In this document: one piece after another, positions 1 to 8,248 of the stretch
How the letters are laid out: each line of letters begins with the position of its first letter
Numbering within the stretch: the first letter of the stretch is position 1
Notes under the pieces: model-generated
Seen by the model: the letters and a program-made list of their open reading frames with translations, nothing else
Database searches by the model: none
Told to the model about the DNA's origin: nothing
Made by a program: the position numbers and the translations under genes
From: Pirellulales bacterium
GTDB taxonomy: Bacteria; Planctomycetota; Planctomycetia; Pirellulales; Lacipirellulaceae
Direction: 5' to 3'
DNA length: 55,309 nt
Assembly: GCA_020847515.1 (NCBI GenBank)
Contig: JADLBW010000035.1
Location: forward strand, 1 to 55,309

Positions 1-345
1 ATGGCGATCCCAATGGCCGTCATCATGCCAGTCGTAGTGGCCGGGCATGTAGTGGAGGTGGTTGCGGTGGCGATAGACCCCGGCGGGGTGGTAATCCCAG
101 TGGCTGGTGTCGTGCCAATGCGAATGGCCGCCGTAGCCCCAATCGCCGCGATACCCGCCGGCCCACGGGCCTCCATAGCCCGCGCTATAGCTGCGATAGT
201 AGCTGGGACCGCCGATCGCGTATCCGCCGTAACCGCCGTAACCGACGCTGACGGCGACGCCGCAGCCGTGCGCGGCCTGGACCTTTCCCGCGCCGATCAT
301 CAATAGCCCGATTGCCGCTCCGATTGCCGCCAAGCGTTTCATCAT
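1..345 (-). CDS. Gly/Tyr/His-rich exported protein, 3' end off the window
   Basis: The first 115 codons are visible and the frame runs off the left edge without a stop. The start is the first ATG of an ATG-ATG pair, with GGGAGAG a few bases upstream. Residues 1-25 form a signal peptide: Met-Met-Lys-Arg, a hydrophobic stretch, then a V-Q-A-A cleavage region. The mature part is low complexity. It is first Gly/Tyr-rich (VGYGGYGGYAIGG), then Trp/His-rich (HWHDTSHWDYH, HLHYMPGHYDWHDDGHW). Small exported proteins of this composition are common in planctomycetes and are usually annotated as hypothetical. Metal binding by the many His residues is possible but is only an inference. No function is assigned. 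Confidence 0.75.
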   Translation of the reverse strand, partial: MMKRLAAIGAAIGLLMIGAGKVQAAHGCGVAVSVGYGGYGGYAIGGPSYYRSYSAGYGGPWAGGYRGDWGYGGHSHWHDTSHWDYHPAGVYRHRNHLHYMPGHYDWHDDGHWDRH

Positions 346-660
346 ATCTCTCCCGCTGCGTGTGCTGATATCCTGCGGCCAGTGCCGCCGGCCGGATGCG
401 ATGGCGAGCGACGTGCCAACTCACGACTCATGAACCCAACTACGCAAAAACGGCCGGAATATCGCCATGTTGAGCGCCACGGCGGCGTCACTGCTAGATT
501 GCGGCGTTGACGTATGGCGGCGCTGTGTTATCACCTTGATCCGGCAGATGGAGGCCGCACATCGCCATTTGGCATCCGCACTCTGGATGTGCGCCTCGCC
601 GGCCCGAGGGACAGGCGTAACGACGGCTATCAGATTCCTTCAGCGTCCCAGGTGCGGTCT
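346..660. other. Intergenic region between divergent genes
   Basis: This 315-base gap separates the leftward exported-protein gene from the rightward protease gene. I see no convincing coding region. A weak promoter-like pair, TTGACG at 507-512 and TATCAC at 529-534 with a 16-base spacer, points toward the protease gene. Nothing else stands out. Confidence 0.4.
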
Positions 661-1785
661 ATGAGATGGTCTTGGAAGATCGGTCGATTGTGGGGCGTCG
701 ACGTCTACGTCCATGCCACGTTCTTCTTGTTGCTGGCCTGGGTGGCGATCGAGCACTGGAGCGCCGCGCGATCCGCCGCGGCGGTGGTCGAGGGCGTGGC
801 CTTTATTCTCGCCATCTTTGGATGCGTGCTCCTGCACGAATTGGGACACGCCGCCGCCGCGCGGCGATACGGGATCCCCACGCATGACATCACGCTGTAT
901 CCCATCGGCGGAGTGGCCCGCCTGGAGCGGATGCCCGACGAGCCGCTACAAGAGCTGTGGGTGGCGGCCGCCGGGCCGCTCGTCAACGTCGCCATTGCCG
1001 CGGGTCTATACGTACTGCTGGCGACGCTCGATCAGTGGACTCCCGTAGAGCAAATGGGCGTCGCGCGAGGAGCGTTCCTCGCGCGGTTGTTGATCGTCAA
1101 TGTCCTGCTGGTGCTGTTCAACCTGATCCCGGCGTTTCCCATGGACGGCGGACGGATGTTGCGCGCCATTCTGGCGCTGCGGATGGACTATGTACGTGCG
1201 ACCCACATCGCCGCGGGCATCGGGCAGGGGCTGGCCTTGCTGTTCGGGTTCCTGGGCATCTTCGGCAACCCGATGCTGATCTTCATTGCGCTATTCGTGT
1301 GGATTGGCGCCGGGCAGGAAGCGAGCATGACGCAGATGAAGGCCGCGCTGGGCGGCGCTACGGCTCGAGCTGCGATGGTAACGAACTTTTCCACGATCAG
1401 CCCCGACGACTCGCTGACGCGGGCGCTCGAACTCATCCTGGCCGGATCGCAGACCGATTTCCCTGTGGTCGGGCCGCGCGGCCTGGAAGGAATTCTGACG
1501 CGCAGCGATCTGCTGAGGGCAGTCGCGGCCGGAGGACCTCAGACGCGCGTCGGCGATGTTATGCAGCGCGAGTTCGACGTGGTTGATCCGGCAGACATGC
1601 TGGAGGTCGCGTTTGCCCAATTGCAGCATTGCGCGTGCCCGGCGCTGCCCGTCCTCGAGCATGGCGAACTTATCGGTTTGCTGACCAGCGAGAACGTCGG
1701 TGAATTCCTGATGATCCAATCCGCCCTGGGTGCGGGACCAGCCGGACGCCCGCCAAGCACCGACGCCAAGCGGATCATTTATTGA
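661..1785 (+). CDS. Site-2 (M50) zinc metalloprotease with paired CBS domains
   Basis: This 374-residue membrane protein cuts within or near membranes. The zinc site is HELGH at residues 59-63 inside a transmembrane helix, with the third ligand in PMDGGRML (Asp162). Hydrophobic segments lie near 20-30, 44-62, 106-121, 142-160 and 188-215. Residues 240-350 form two CBS repeats (for example ILTRSDLL and LIGLLTSENVGEF), which usually bind adenosyl ligands and gate activity. I chose the ATG at 661 because the protein then begins with the family-typical basic segment before the first helix (WKIGRLWGVDVYVH). The frame stays open upstream to 514, but that extension looks non-coding. The substrate is unknown; this protease/CBS arrangement is common in bacteria and archaea and differs from the PDZ-containing RseP type. 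Confidence 0.93.
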   Translation: MRWSWKIGRLWGVDVYVHATFFLLLAWVAIEHWSAARSAAAVVEGVAFILAIFGCVLLHELGHAAAARRYGIPTHDITLYPIGGVARLERMPDEPLQELWVAAAGPLVNVAIAAGLYVLLATLDQWTPVEQMGVARGAFLARLLIVNVLLVLFNLIPAFPMDGGRMLRAILALRMDYVRATHIAAGIGQGLALLFGFLGIFGNPMLIFIALFVWIGAGQEASMTQMKAALGGATARAAMVTNFSTISPDDSLTRALELILAGSQTDFPVVGPRGLEGILTRSDLLRAVAAGGPQTRVGDVMQREFDVVDPADMLEVAFAQLQHCACPALPVLEHGELIGLLTSENVGEFLMIQSALGAGPAGRPPSTDAKRIIY

Positions 1786-1818
1786 TTTCTGCGCCGCCAA
1801 TAATCCCGTTGTAGATTT

Positions 1819-1843
1819 GGCTGTCAGCCGATAGCCGACAGCC
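1819..1843. terminator. Hairpin downstream of the M50 protease gene
   Basis: GGCTGTC at 1819-1825 pairs perfectly with GACAGCC at 1837-1843, 33 bases after the protease stop codon. No T-run follows, so this is either a weak terminator or part of the dispersed repeat at 1827-1857. Confidence 0.35.
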
Positions 1844-1857
1844 AGGCACGGTTCATT
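1827..1857 (+). repeat. Dispersed intergenic repeat, copy A
   Basis: This 31-base segment matches 25656-25686 at 26 positions by eye. The shared end reads GCACGG-(T/C)-TCATT. Both copies are intergenic and overlap hairpins made of GGCTG/CAGCC words. Confidence 0.45.
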
Positions 1858-2024
1858 AGTTGCCGGCGCACCGTTTGCCCGCGCCAGTGTGCCTCTTGCA
1901 ACGGCGTACCCGGTGCAAGGGTGCGTGGCTAAGCCTACGGCGATCGGCGGCGTTGCTTTCGCGCCTCGCCGTGGCGAAGGCCCTCAAACACGGAAGAGAC
2001 TCGAGATTTGGAAGGAGTGAAGCG

Positions 2025-3206
2025 ATGAGAAGGTTCTTTTCCCGCGTGGCGCTGGCGGGCAGCATGCTCGTGCTAGCAACGGGCATGCCGGCCCTCGCGC
2101 AATCGAGCAGCGATGACAGCGCTCGGTCGACCAGCGACCAGTCCGACGAGCAGACGACCAGCGACGAGAGCACGGCGAAAACCAGCGACGATAACGAAAG
2201 CTCGGCGACCACCAGCGAAAACGCCACGGGCCACGGGCAGGAGAGCGCGTACGACCGGACCGGTTCACAGGACCAGAACGACTCGCGATACAACCAGGAA
2301 GACCGCGAGCGCTCTTCGCAGGCGGCACGACAGGGTTCGCAGCGCGACGAGCAGCAGCGCCGCCGCCTGTTCGGCAATCGCGGTTCTAACCGCGAGCCGG
2401 CCATTGGCGTCACGGTCGTCGAGCGCGGCGGCATGGGCGTGCGCGTCACGCGAGTCAATTCGCAAAGTCCGGCCGCCCAGGCAGGCATTCGTCCCGGCGA
2501 CACGATCATTGAAGTGGACGGACGCCGCGTGAGCTCGCCGCGGGAACTCGTCTCCGCCATTCAAAACAGCGAAGTAGGGGAAACGGCCGATTTCGCCGTC
2601 TTGCGCGACGGCCGCGAGCAGTCGCTTCAAGTGCGGCTGAGCAGTCGTCAGGAGGCCCTCGGCCGCGATCAGCAGGGCGGCATGGTTCAGCGCTTCAGCG
2701 AGTTGGGGCGCCAGTATGGGCAGCGGGACCAGGCTTGGCCGCAGGGACAAAGTCAGTGGGATCCGCAGCGACAGCAATACGGCCAGCCGGGCCAGTACAG
2801 CCAGCAGGACAATCAAGGCCAGTATCGCCAGGGCCAGTCCGAGCGCGGCCAGTACGGGCAGACGCAATACGGGCAGCAGACCCCTTACGGTCAACAGCCG
2901 CGCGGCTGGGACGAGAACAGGCAAGCCGGCGGGTACAATCAGGGCATGCGCGATCAATATGCCGGCTCGGCGCGGCAGGCCTATTACGACGACGATCAGC
3001 GCCAACCGCAGAATCAGCGGCGCTGGTCTGATGACGGCATACAGGACCGCGACCTTGCGGACCGGCTGTCCGAGCGCCTCGACCGGCTTGAAAACCGGTT
3101 CGAGCAGATCACTCAACTTCTGCAGCGCCTCGAGCAGAATCAGGACCGTCAGCAGCAGGAGGCGTCGCGACAAGCCTACCGTTCGACAGACGAAGGGCGG
3201 CAATAA
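2025..3206 (+). CDS. Exported PDZ protein with Q/Y/G-rich tail and coiled coil
   Basis: This 393-residue protein starts at an ATG preceded by GGAGTGA. Residues 1-26 are a signal peptide (MRRFF, hydrophobic core, MPALAQ). Residues 27-120 are acidic, Ser/Thr-rich and probably disordered. Residues 125-206 form one PDZ domain, with the carboxylate-loop-like GMGVRV, then AGIRPGDTIIEVDGRRV. Residues about 225-335 are low complexity, built on repeats such as QYGQ, QGQ and GQY. Residues 342-378 form a heptad coiled coil (LADRLSERLDRLENRFEQI). No protease domain is present, so this is not a DegP/HtrA enzyme. The PDZ probably docks a C-terminal tail of a periplasmic or envelope protein. The low-complexity tail resembles adhesive or condensate-forming sequences, which is inference. 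Confidence 0.85.
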   Translation: MRRFFSRVALAGSMLVLATGMPALAQSSSDDSARSTSDQSDEQTTSDESTAKTSDDNESSATTSENATGHGQESAYDRTGSQDQNDSRYNQEDRERSSQAARQGSQRDEQQRRRLFGNRGSNREPAIGVTVVERGGMGVRVTRVNSQSPAAQAGIRPGDTIIEVDGRRVSSPRELVSAIQNSEVGETADFAVLRDGREQSLQVRLSSRQEALGRDQQGGMVQRFSELGRQYGQRDQAWPQGQSQWDPQRQQYGQPGQYSQQDNQGQYRQGQSERGQYGQTQYGQQTPYGQQPRGWDENRQAGGYNQGMRDQYAGSARQAYYDDDQRQPQNQRRWSDDGIQDRDLADRLSERLDRLENRFEQITQLLQRLEQNQDRQQQEASRQAYRSTDEGRQ

Positions 3207-3241
3207 CGCGACTGCCTGACGATCGAGTGAGTGCCGTTGAG

Positions 3242-3285
3242 AGAGAGGGCGGCGGAGGGCGCTGGCTTTCCGCCGCCCAGTCTCT
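3242..3285. terminator. Strong hairpin between convergent genes
   Basis: GGGCGGCGGA at 3247-3256 pairs with TCCGCCGCCC at 3269-3278. Outer AGAGA at 3242-3246 pairs with TCTCT at 3281-3285 across a two-base bulge. It lies between the convergent ends of the PDZ gene and the OsmC gene, so it probably serves both strands. Confidence 0.6.
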
Positions 3286-3365
3286 GTGCTTGTCGCGCCG
3301 TCGTCCGCAATCGCGCACCACTTCTATCAGTCCGGCAAGTTAAGCGTTGCAGGTGCGCGGTTGGC

Positions 3366-3794
3366 TCAATGTTCGAGCTTCGCCTCCAGCGTTATCTCAG
3401 CGCCGCTGAGGACTTTGGAGACGGGGCAATTCTGCTTCGCCTGCTCGGCGATCTCTTGAAAGCGGGCGTCGTCGATGCCGGGAACTGTGGCCGCCGTTTC
3501 AAGACGGATGCGCGGAATCCGAAATCCCTCGGCCGTCTTTTCCAGCGCCACATGGGCCTTCGTCGCAACTCGGCGGGGCGGATGACCAGCCTTGCCTAGT
3601 GCGCTCGATAGGGCCATCGAGTAGCAGCCGGCATGGGCGGCGGCGATCAGTTCTTCCGGGTTCGTGCCAGCGCCGTCCTCGAAGCGAGATTTAAACGAGT
3701 ACGGCCCCTCCCAAGCGCCAGCGCCGATCTTCATCGTGCCCCGGCCTTGTGCAACGTCGCCTTCCCACACAGCGGTAGAGGTACGATCAGGCAT
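3366..3794 (-). CDS. OsmC-family peroxiredoxin
   Basis: This 142-residue OsmC/Ohr-fold protein probably reduces organic hydroperoxides in the cytoplasm. The two redox cysteines are visible: Cys57 in HAGCYSM and Cys123 in NCPVSK. The segment TNPEELIAAAHAGC is typical of the OsmC branch. Length is standard for the family. The start ATG has GGAGTC seven bases upstream. It is a single-gene unit converging on the PDZ gene across a strong hairpin. The OsmC branch is favoured over Ohr by the TNPEELI segment, though I cannot align it here. Confidence 0.93.
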   Translation of the reverse strand: MPDRTSTAVWEGDVAQGRGTMKIGAGAWEGPYSFKSRFEDGAGTNPEELIAAAHAGCYSMALSSALGKAGHPPRRVATKAHVALEKTAEGFRIPRIRLETAATVPGIDDARFQEIAEQAKQNCPVSKVLSGAEITLEAKLEH

Positions 3795-4096
3795 GGCTTA
3801 GACTCCTGCGATAGAGTTGTGGAACGTCGAATTCGATTTGCACGCAGCCGCCCCCTCCGGGCCGCCTGCGGACCTGGGGCTGGCGCATACCGCCCCGAGA
3901 CGCACATTTACGGCCAATCTTATGCCGATTTGCCGGGCTGCCCGCCGTTATCGTTTAACCTATAATTGAGCAGCATCGCCCGCCGGTCGTTAGAGCTCGT
4001 ACTTCGTCGCGTTTTCGCCAACGAGCAAAAAGCCACGCCCCAAGCCGCGCCCCCGCCGGCCTGGGCGACGATCAGGCGGCGCCGGGAGACACAATC
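3795..4096. other. Divergent intergenic region upstream of the hibernation factor
   Basis: This 302-base gap between the OsmC gene and the ribosome factor gene has no credible coding frame. It holds a perfect -10 box, listed separately, at 3961-3966. A promoter there would leave a 5' leader of about 125 bases for the downstream gene. Confidence 0.4.
3938..3966 (+). promoter_or_regulatory. Putative promoter of the HPF/RaiA gene
   Basis: TATAAT at 3961-3966 is a perfect -10 box, in an AT-richer stretch. The -35 position at 3938-3943 reads CTGCCC, which is poor, so activation or another sigma factor is possible. Confidence 0.4.
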
Positions 4097-4447
4097 ATGC
4101 AGGTCGAGATCGTCACCGATAACCATATCGACGGCAGCGAGCGGCTGAGCAGCTATGTGACCGGCGTGCTCGAAGACGCCTTGGCTCGATTCGGCGATCG
4201 CGTGACCTGGGTCGAAGTTCACTTGGGCGACGAGAATAGCCATAAATCCGGCGGCTCGGACAAGTGGTGTGGCATGCATGTTAAACTGGGCGGACTCCCG
4301 ACGGTGAATATCAACGCCGAGGCGCCGACCGTCGATCTGGCCATTGACGGGGCGATCGACAAACTGCTGAAAACGCTCGAACGCCAGATCGGCAAACAGC
4401 AGGATCATAAGGGTCGCACGCCGATGGCGGGCGATACCGCGCTGTAG
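4097..4447 (+). CDS. hpf: Short HPF/RaiA-type ribosome hibernation factor
   Basis: This 116-residue protein belongs to the sigma-54 modulation/HPF/RaiA family, which bind the 30S decoding region and silence ribosomes in slow growth. Visible features are an N-terminal beta-strand (MQVEIVTDNHI), an amphipathic helix (LSSYVTGVLEDALARF), a strand with WVEVHLGDE, then VDLAIDGAIDKLLKTLERQIGK, the typical final helix. It lacks the extra C-terminal dimerisation domain of long HPF. The start ATG has GGGAGA at suitable spacing. The strand and helix order is right but the sequence is divergent, so the exact role (inhibitor or dimeriser) is not decided. The gene stands alone. Confidence 0.75.
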   Translation: MQVEIVTDNHIDGSERLSSYVTGVLEDALARFGDRVTWVEVHLGDENSHKSGGSDKWCGMHVKLGGLPTVNINAEAPTVDLAIDGAIDKLLKTLERQIGKQQDHKGRTPMAGDTAL

Positions 4448-4618
4448 GCTCGCAGCGCAGGCAAGTTCCAGGCGATTGCGCTAACGGACAGGAATGATGC
4501 GGCTGGTCGCCGCGGGCGACGGCGTGCACGCTGCACGCGGGGCAGCGCATCGGGCCACGCCAGCGATGCTTTCTTCGGCATGAATGCTGCTCCTGTCGCG
4601 GCGCGGAAGGAGTGCGCC

Positions 4619-6223
4619 ATGTCCGCCGAGCGAGAGCACCAGTGGTGGCAGAAGGGGGTCATCTATCAGATCTACCCCCGCTCGTTTCAAGACGCCAATG
4701 GCGACGGCGTCGGCGATTTGCGCGGCATCCTCTCGCGGCTCGATTATGTCCAGTGGCTCGGAGTCGACGCCGTGTGGCTGTCGCCGATCTATCCCTCGCC
4801 GATGGCGGACTTCGGCTACGACATCAGCGATTATTGCAGCATCGATCCGCTGTTCGGATCGCTGGACGACTTCGACGAGCTGGTGCGGCAAGTGCATCGC
4901 TGCGGCATGAAGCTGGTGCTCGACTTCGTGCCCAATCACAGTTCCAGCGAGCATCCGTGGTTCAAGGAGTCGCGCAGGTCGCGCGATAATCCGAAGCGTC
5001 ATTGGTACATCTGGCGAGATCCGGCGCCCGGCGGCGGGCCGCCTAACAACTGGCTCAGTCAATTCGGCGGCGCCGCCTGGGAGTTCGACGACGCGACCGG
5101 GCAGTACTATTACCACGCTTTTCTCAAGCAGCAGCCCGACCTGAACTGGCGGAATCCGCAACTCCGCGAGGCCATGCTGAACGTGCTGCGATTCTGGCTC
5201 GACCGCGGGGTCGACGGCTTCCGCGTCGACGTGATCTGGCACATCGTCAAGGACGACGAGTTTCGCAACAACGATCCTGATCCTGACTATCATCCGGGCC
5301 TCGCCCCCCACCGCCAATTGCTGGCCACCTACAACACCGATCGACCGGAAGTCCACCAGGTCATCGAAAAGATGCGGGACGTGCTCAACGAGTACGACCA
5401 CCGCATGATGGTAGGCGAAGTGTATCTACCGGTGGAGCGACTGGTCACGTACTACGGCGGCGAGGGCGAGGGGGTCCATTTGCCGTTTAACTTTCAACTC
5501 ATCGAACTACCGTGGCACGCGCGCATCATTGCCGACGCCATAGAGAAGTACGAGGGACTCCTGCCGCCCCACGGCTGGCCCAACTGGGTGCTCGGCAATC
5601 ATGATAACCCGCGCATCGCCACCCGCATTGGCGCCGCCCAGGCCCGCGTGGCGGCAATGCTGCTGCTCACCCTGCGGGGCACGCCGACGCTCTACTACGG
5701 CGACGAGCTGGGAATGCACAATGTGCCCATCCCGCCCGATCGCGTACAGGATCCGTTTGAGAAAAACGTCCCGGGCCTCGGGTTGGGCCGCGACCCGGAG
5801 CGCACCCCCATGCCGTGGAACGACCAGGCCCACGCTGGCTTCAGCGCGGCCGCCCCCTGGCTCCCCATCGGCGAGGACGCCCACAGCCGAAACGTCGAAG
5901 CGATGCGCGCCGACTCGACGTCCATACTCGCCCTCTACCGGCGGCTCCTCGAATTGCGGCGCCAGGAGTCGGCGCTCCATATCGGTTCTTACGCGGCCGT
6001 CCCGGCCCATGAAAACCTGCTGGCCTTTCGCAGGCGGAAAGGCGACTCCCTGTTTCTGGTCGCGCTCAATTTCGGTCACGAGCCCGCCGTACTCGACGTG
6101 ACCGGGCGGGCGCCGTGCGGCAAGATCGTCCTTTCGACGCATCTGGACCACGAGCAAGAAGTCTTTGACTGCCGCCTGGAGCTGCGCGCTGACGAGGGCG
6201 TGATTGTCCGGCTCGACTCGTAA
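4619..6223 (+). CDS. GH13 alpha-glucosidase / alpha-amylase-family enzyme
   Basis: This 534-residue enzyme hydrolyses or transfers alpha-glucosidic bonds in malto- or isomalto-oligosaccharides or sucrose. The GH13 barrel opens with WWQKGVIYQIYPRSF. Conserved regions follow in order: DFVPNHSS at 102-109, GFRVDVIWH with nucleophile Asp204, GEVYLP with acid/base Glu267, and LGNHDNPR with Asp329. The calcium-type loop DANGDGVGDLRG is present. The order and length fit the alpha-glucosidase/oligo-1,6-glucosidase branch and not a secreted amylase, and no signal peptide is seen. AAGGAG at 4607-4612 decides the start at 4619 over the in-frame ATG at 4580. The exact substrate cannot be read from sequence alone. 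Confidence 0.95.
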   Translation: MSAEREHQWWQKGVIYQIYPRSFQDANGDGVGDLRGILSRLDYVQWLGVDAVWLSPIYPSPMADFGYDISDYCSIDPLFGSLDDFDELVRQVHRCGMKLVLDFVPNHSSSEHPWFKESRRSRDNPKRHWYIWRDPAPGGGPPNNWLSQFGGAAWEFDDATGQYYYHAFLKQQPDLNWRNPQLREAMLNVLRFWLDRGVDGFRVDVIWHIVKDDEFRNNDPDPDYHPGLAPHRQLLATYNTDRPEVHQVIEKMRDVLNEYDHRMMVGEVYLPVERLVTYYGGEGEGVHLPFNFQLIELPWHARIIADAIEKYEGLLPPHGWPNWVLGNHDNPRIATRIGAAQARVAAMLLLTLRGTPTLYYGDELGMHNVPIPPDRVQDPFEKNVPGLGLGRDPERTPMPWNDQAHAGFSAAAPWLPIGEDAHSRNVEAMRADSTSILALYRRLLELRRQESALHIGSYAAVPAHENLLAFRRRKGDSLFLVALNFGHEPAVLDVTGRAPCGKIVLSTHLDHEQEVFDCRLELRADEGVIVRLDS

Positions 6224-6239
6224 GCCCTCTACTTCGCCG

Positions 6240-6279
6240 GCCGCGGCGATTGGCTGCGCGCCGCGCCACCCGCCGCGGC
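6240..6279. terminator. Hairpin between convergent genes
   Basis: GCCGCGGCG at 6240-6248 pairs perfectly with CGCCGCGGC at 6271-6279, just after the glucosidase stop and before the 3' end of the leftward SRAP gene. There is no T-tract. Confidence 0.4.
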
Positions 6280-6414
6280 AAACCGCGTGGTGCAAAAACG
6301 AACGCCAGCCGCAGGTCGTTGACACGAATGAGGGAATCGAAGAACTCGAGCCGGTTCAGTTGCTAGCCGAATGGGAAATCTGCCGGCCCATGTTTCACGT
6401 AATTCGCGCGTGCA

Positions 6415-7173
6415 TCATTCAAAGAGCATACGCTGCGAAGCGGCGTCGACCTCCTTAGTTAGCGACGTCGGCTCGCCGCCGGCGGCCGAAGGGACGCCGC
6501 GGGGCAGCTCTCGGTCCTGCGGCGCTGATGGGCGGGGGCGCGGCCCTTCCGAAGCGAGCATGCAGTGCCACAGCTCCGGCGGCGTCGGCCGCAACAGCTC
6601 TTCCAACTGCAACCGCTCACTGATTTCTGGATTCAGCCACTGCTCATAACGCTCTTCGTTCATGAGAACGACCGGCATCCGCGGGTGCCCCACGGCGGCG
6701 ACGGCGGCATTGGCTTCGGTCGTCAGCAGCGTGCACGTGTCGAGCGCGGTCCCGTCGGCGTCCCGCCAACGGTCCCACAGGGCGGCAAATGCGAACGGGC
6801 GGCGGCCCGCCAGATGGAAGTAGTGGCCCCGTTCAAAGAACGCCTCCGCGGGCATCAGGCACCGCCGGCGGCGAAACGCCTCGCGATAGGTCGGCTTGAC
6901 TTGCACGTCCTCGCTGCGGGCGTTGATGCATTTCCGTTGAAATGCGGCTCGTTTCGGCGTGCGGTCCGAGGGCTTCCACCAGCCCGGCAAAAAGCCCCAC
7001 TCAGCGGCGGTCATCTCGCGCTGTCCGGCGTCATCCAGCCGGATTAGCGGAACCGCCGCGAGCGGATAAAAGCCTTCGTCCGGCAGAGTGAGCTGATACA
7101 AGTTCGTCCGCAAGCTGAACTCATCAGCGAGATGCTCCGGTCGACTGCGAACGCCAATGTAGTGATGGCACAT
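6415..7173 (-). CDS. SRAP / HMCES-YedK type abasic-site processing protein
   Basis: This 252-residue protein belongs to the SOS-response-associated peptidase family, which crosslinks to abasic sites in single-stranded DNA. After Met removal the N-terminus is the catalytic Cys2 (MCHHY). Other expected residues are visible: Asn84 and Arg86 in INARSED, Glu114 in AFFERGH and His163 in GHPRMPVVL. An excellent GGAGGTGA at 7176-7183 fixes the start at 7173; an in-frame ATG four codons earlier would bury Cys2 and is rejected. The C-terminal 30 residues are Pro/Ser-rich and not part of the fold. The neighbours give no DNA-repair context. Confidence 0.95.
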   Translation of the reverse strand: MCHHYIGVRSRPEHLADEFSLRTNLYQLTLPDEGFYPLAAVPLIRLDDAGQREMTAAEWGFLPGWWKPSDRTPKRAAFQRKCINARSEDVQVKPTYREAFRRRRCLMPAEAFFERGHYFHLAGRRPFAFAALWDRWRDADGTALDTCTLLTTEANAAVAAVGHPRMPVVLMNEERYEQWLNPEISERLQLEELLRPTPPELWHCMLASEGPRPRPSAPQDRELPRGVPSAAGGEPTSLTKEVDAASQRMLFE

Positions 7174-7412
7174 AGTCACCTCCATAGCCGCTTCGGGCGC
7201 GATTGTCGAGTGAGCAGTTTCGCATACTCCGGCCGGTCGAATCGTTCCGAGCGTACTCGCAGCGGCGGGAATGTCGGCGAAGCGTCAGCGACGCCGACTC
7301 CAGGCAGATTCCATGCGCGGCTGGTCGTGCGTACCGTCATCGGCAGCGGTGAGGTCCGCGTAGCAGACGGCTCTTGCACGAATTCTTGGCCGGTTCCCGC
7401 CTCAGTCGCCGG

Positions 7413-8045
7413 CTAGGATTCGGCGCGGGTCGGCCGTTCCGCAGCCAATCCGTAGAAGAGGACGTCGAACAGCACCTGCGACTGATCGGCCAGCGGCGGG
7501 GCCTGGCCGGCGAAGTAGTGGAAGAACATAGCGCCGAAGACAAACCGCGACAGCGTGTCCTGAATCTCAGGGACGGGGAGGTTGCGAATCCTTCCAGCCT
7601 CGATGAGGCCCTGCAGCCGCTGTCCCCATTCGCGGCGGCGCTGTTCATCGTGTTCGAAGAAAAGCGATGGGCGTCGATCGCGGAATAGGGCCCGTTCCTC
7701 AATGAGTAGTTCGACCACCTGCGGGTGGGCGTCGAAGAACCGCAGAATAGCAGTCATGCACGAGCGGAGCTGAACCAGCGGATCCGCCTCGGAGGACTGC
7801 ACCACGTCAACGGCAGCAATGAGTTGGTCGCGCGCATGGGCCACCGCGGCCAGAAACAACGACTCCTTGTTGCCAAAATGTCGGTACACTGTCCCCTTGC
7901 CGACGCCTACGCGGTCTGCGATTTCTTGCACTTCGGTTTGCCCGTAGCCCTTGTCGGCAAAGAGGTTAATCGCTGCGTCGAGGATGTCGCGCGACCGTTC
8001 GGCCTGGGCCGCTTCTTTGCCGTCGGCATGCGGTTGAACTTCCAT
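7413..8045 (-). CDS. TetR-family repressor divergent from an RND efflux pair
   Basis: This 210-residue regulator has the TetR helix-turn-helix at residues about 38-59 (VQEIADRVGVGKGTVYRHFGNKE shortened: EIADRVGVGKGTVYRHF), followed by a helical ligand-binding domain. It is transcribed away from the RND adaptor gene. The shared region contains a perfect palindrome at 8181-8200 covering both promoters, so it very probably represses itself and the pump. Family knowledge suggests a hydrophobic or aromatic inducer, but none can be named. The ATG at 8045 has no strong ribosome binding site. It would follow a leader of about 120 bases if the promoter proposed here is right. Confidence 0.93.
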   Translation of the reverse strand: MEVQPHADGKEAAQAERSRDILDAAINLFADKGYGQTEVQEIADRVGVGKGTVYRHFGNKESLFLAAVAHARDQLIAAVDVVQSSEADPLVQLRSCMTAILRFFDAHPQVVELLIEERALFRDRRPSLFFEHDEQRRREWGQRLQGLIEAGRIRNLPVPEIQDTLSRFVFGAMFFHYFAGQAPPLADQSQVLFDVLFYGLAAERPTRAES

Positions 8046-8171
8046 GGCGGCAAACTTGTCTCTTGGGCATTGCTGGCCCGCACCGTTTCCCGCTCACGGG
8101 GGCGTCCCAGGTCGGCGGGGTCGATAATCGAGTTCTTCGAGTTGCAGATTAAGGCGATCGGGACCTGGCAA

Positions 8172-8209
8172 AGTATACGGTGGACGGACGGGTCCGTCCA
8201 ATCTATGAT
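8172..8209. promoter_or_regulatory. TetR operator spanning two opposed overlapping promoters
   Basis: TGGACGGAC (8181-8189) and GTCCGTCCA (8192-8200) form a perfect 9-base inverted repeat with a two-base centre. Rightward promoter: -35 TGGACG 8181-8186, 17-base spacer, -10 TATGAT 8204-8209. Leftward promoter: -35 TGGACG (8200 down to 8195), 17-base spacer, -10 TATACT (8177 down to 8172). Each palindrome arm is therefore the -35 region of one promoter, and one bound repressor would block both. Confidence 0.8.
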
Positions 8210-8248
8210 TGCCAAGTCGCCCGGACCAAGCTTAGCAGGCAAAACGCC

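Noticed and set aside
7171-7185. Upstream ATG at 7185 as the start of the SRAP protein
   Set aside because: It would place four residues before the catalytic Cys2, and the GGAGGTGA is positioned for the ATG at 7173.
8180-8248. Start of the RND adaptor at the ATG at 8180
   Set aside because: That codon overlaps the palindrome and lies before the predicted -10 box, so it would not be transcribed from this promoter.
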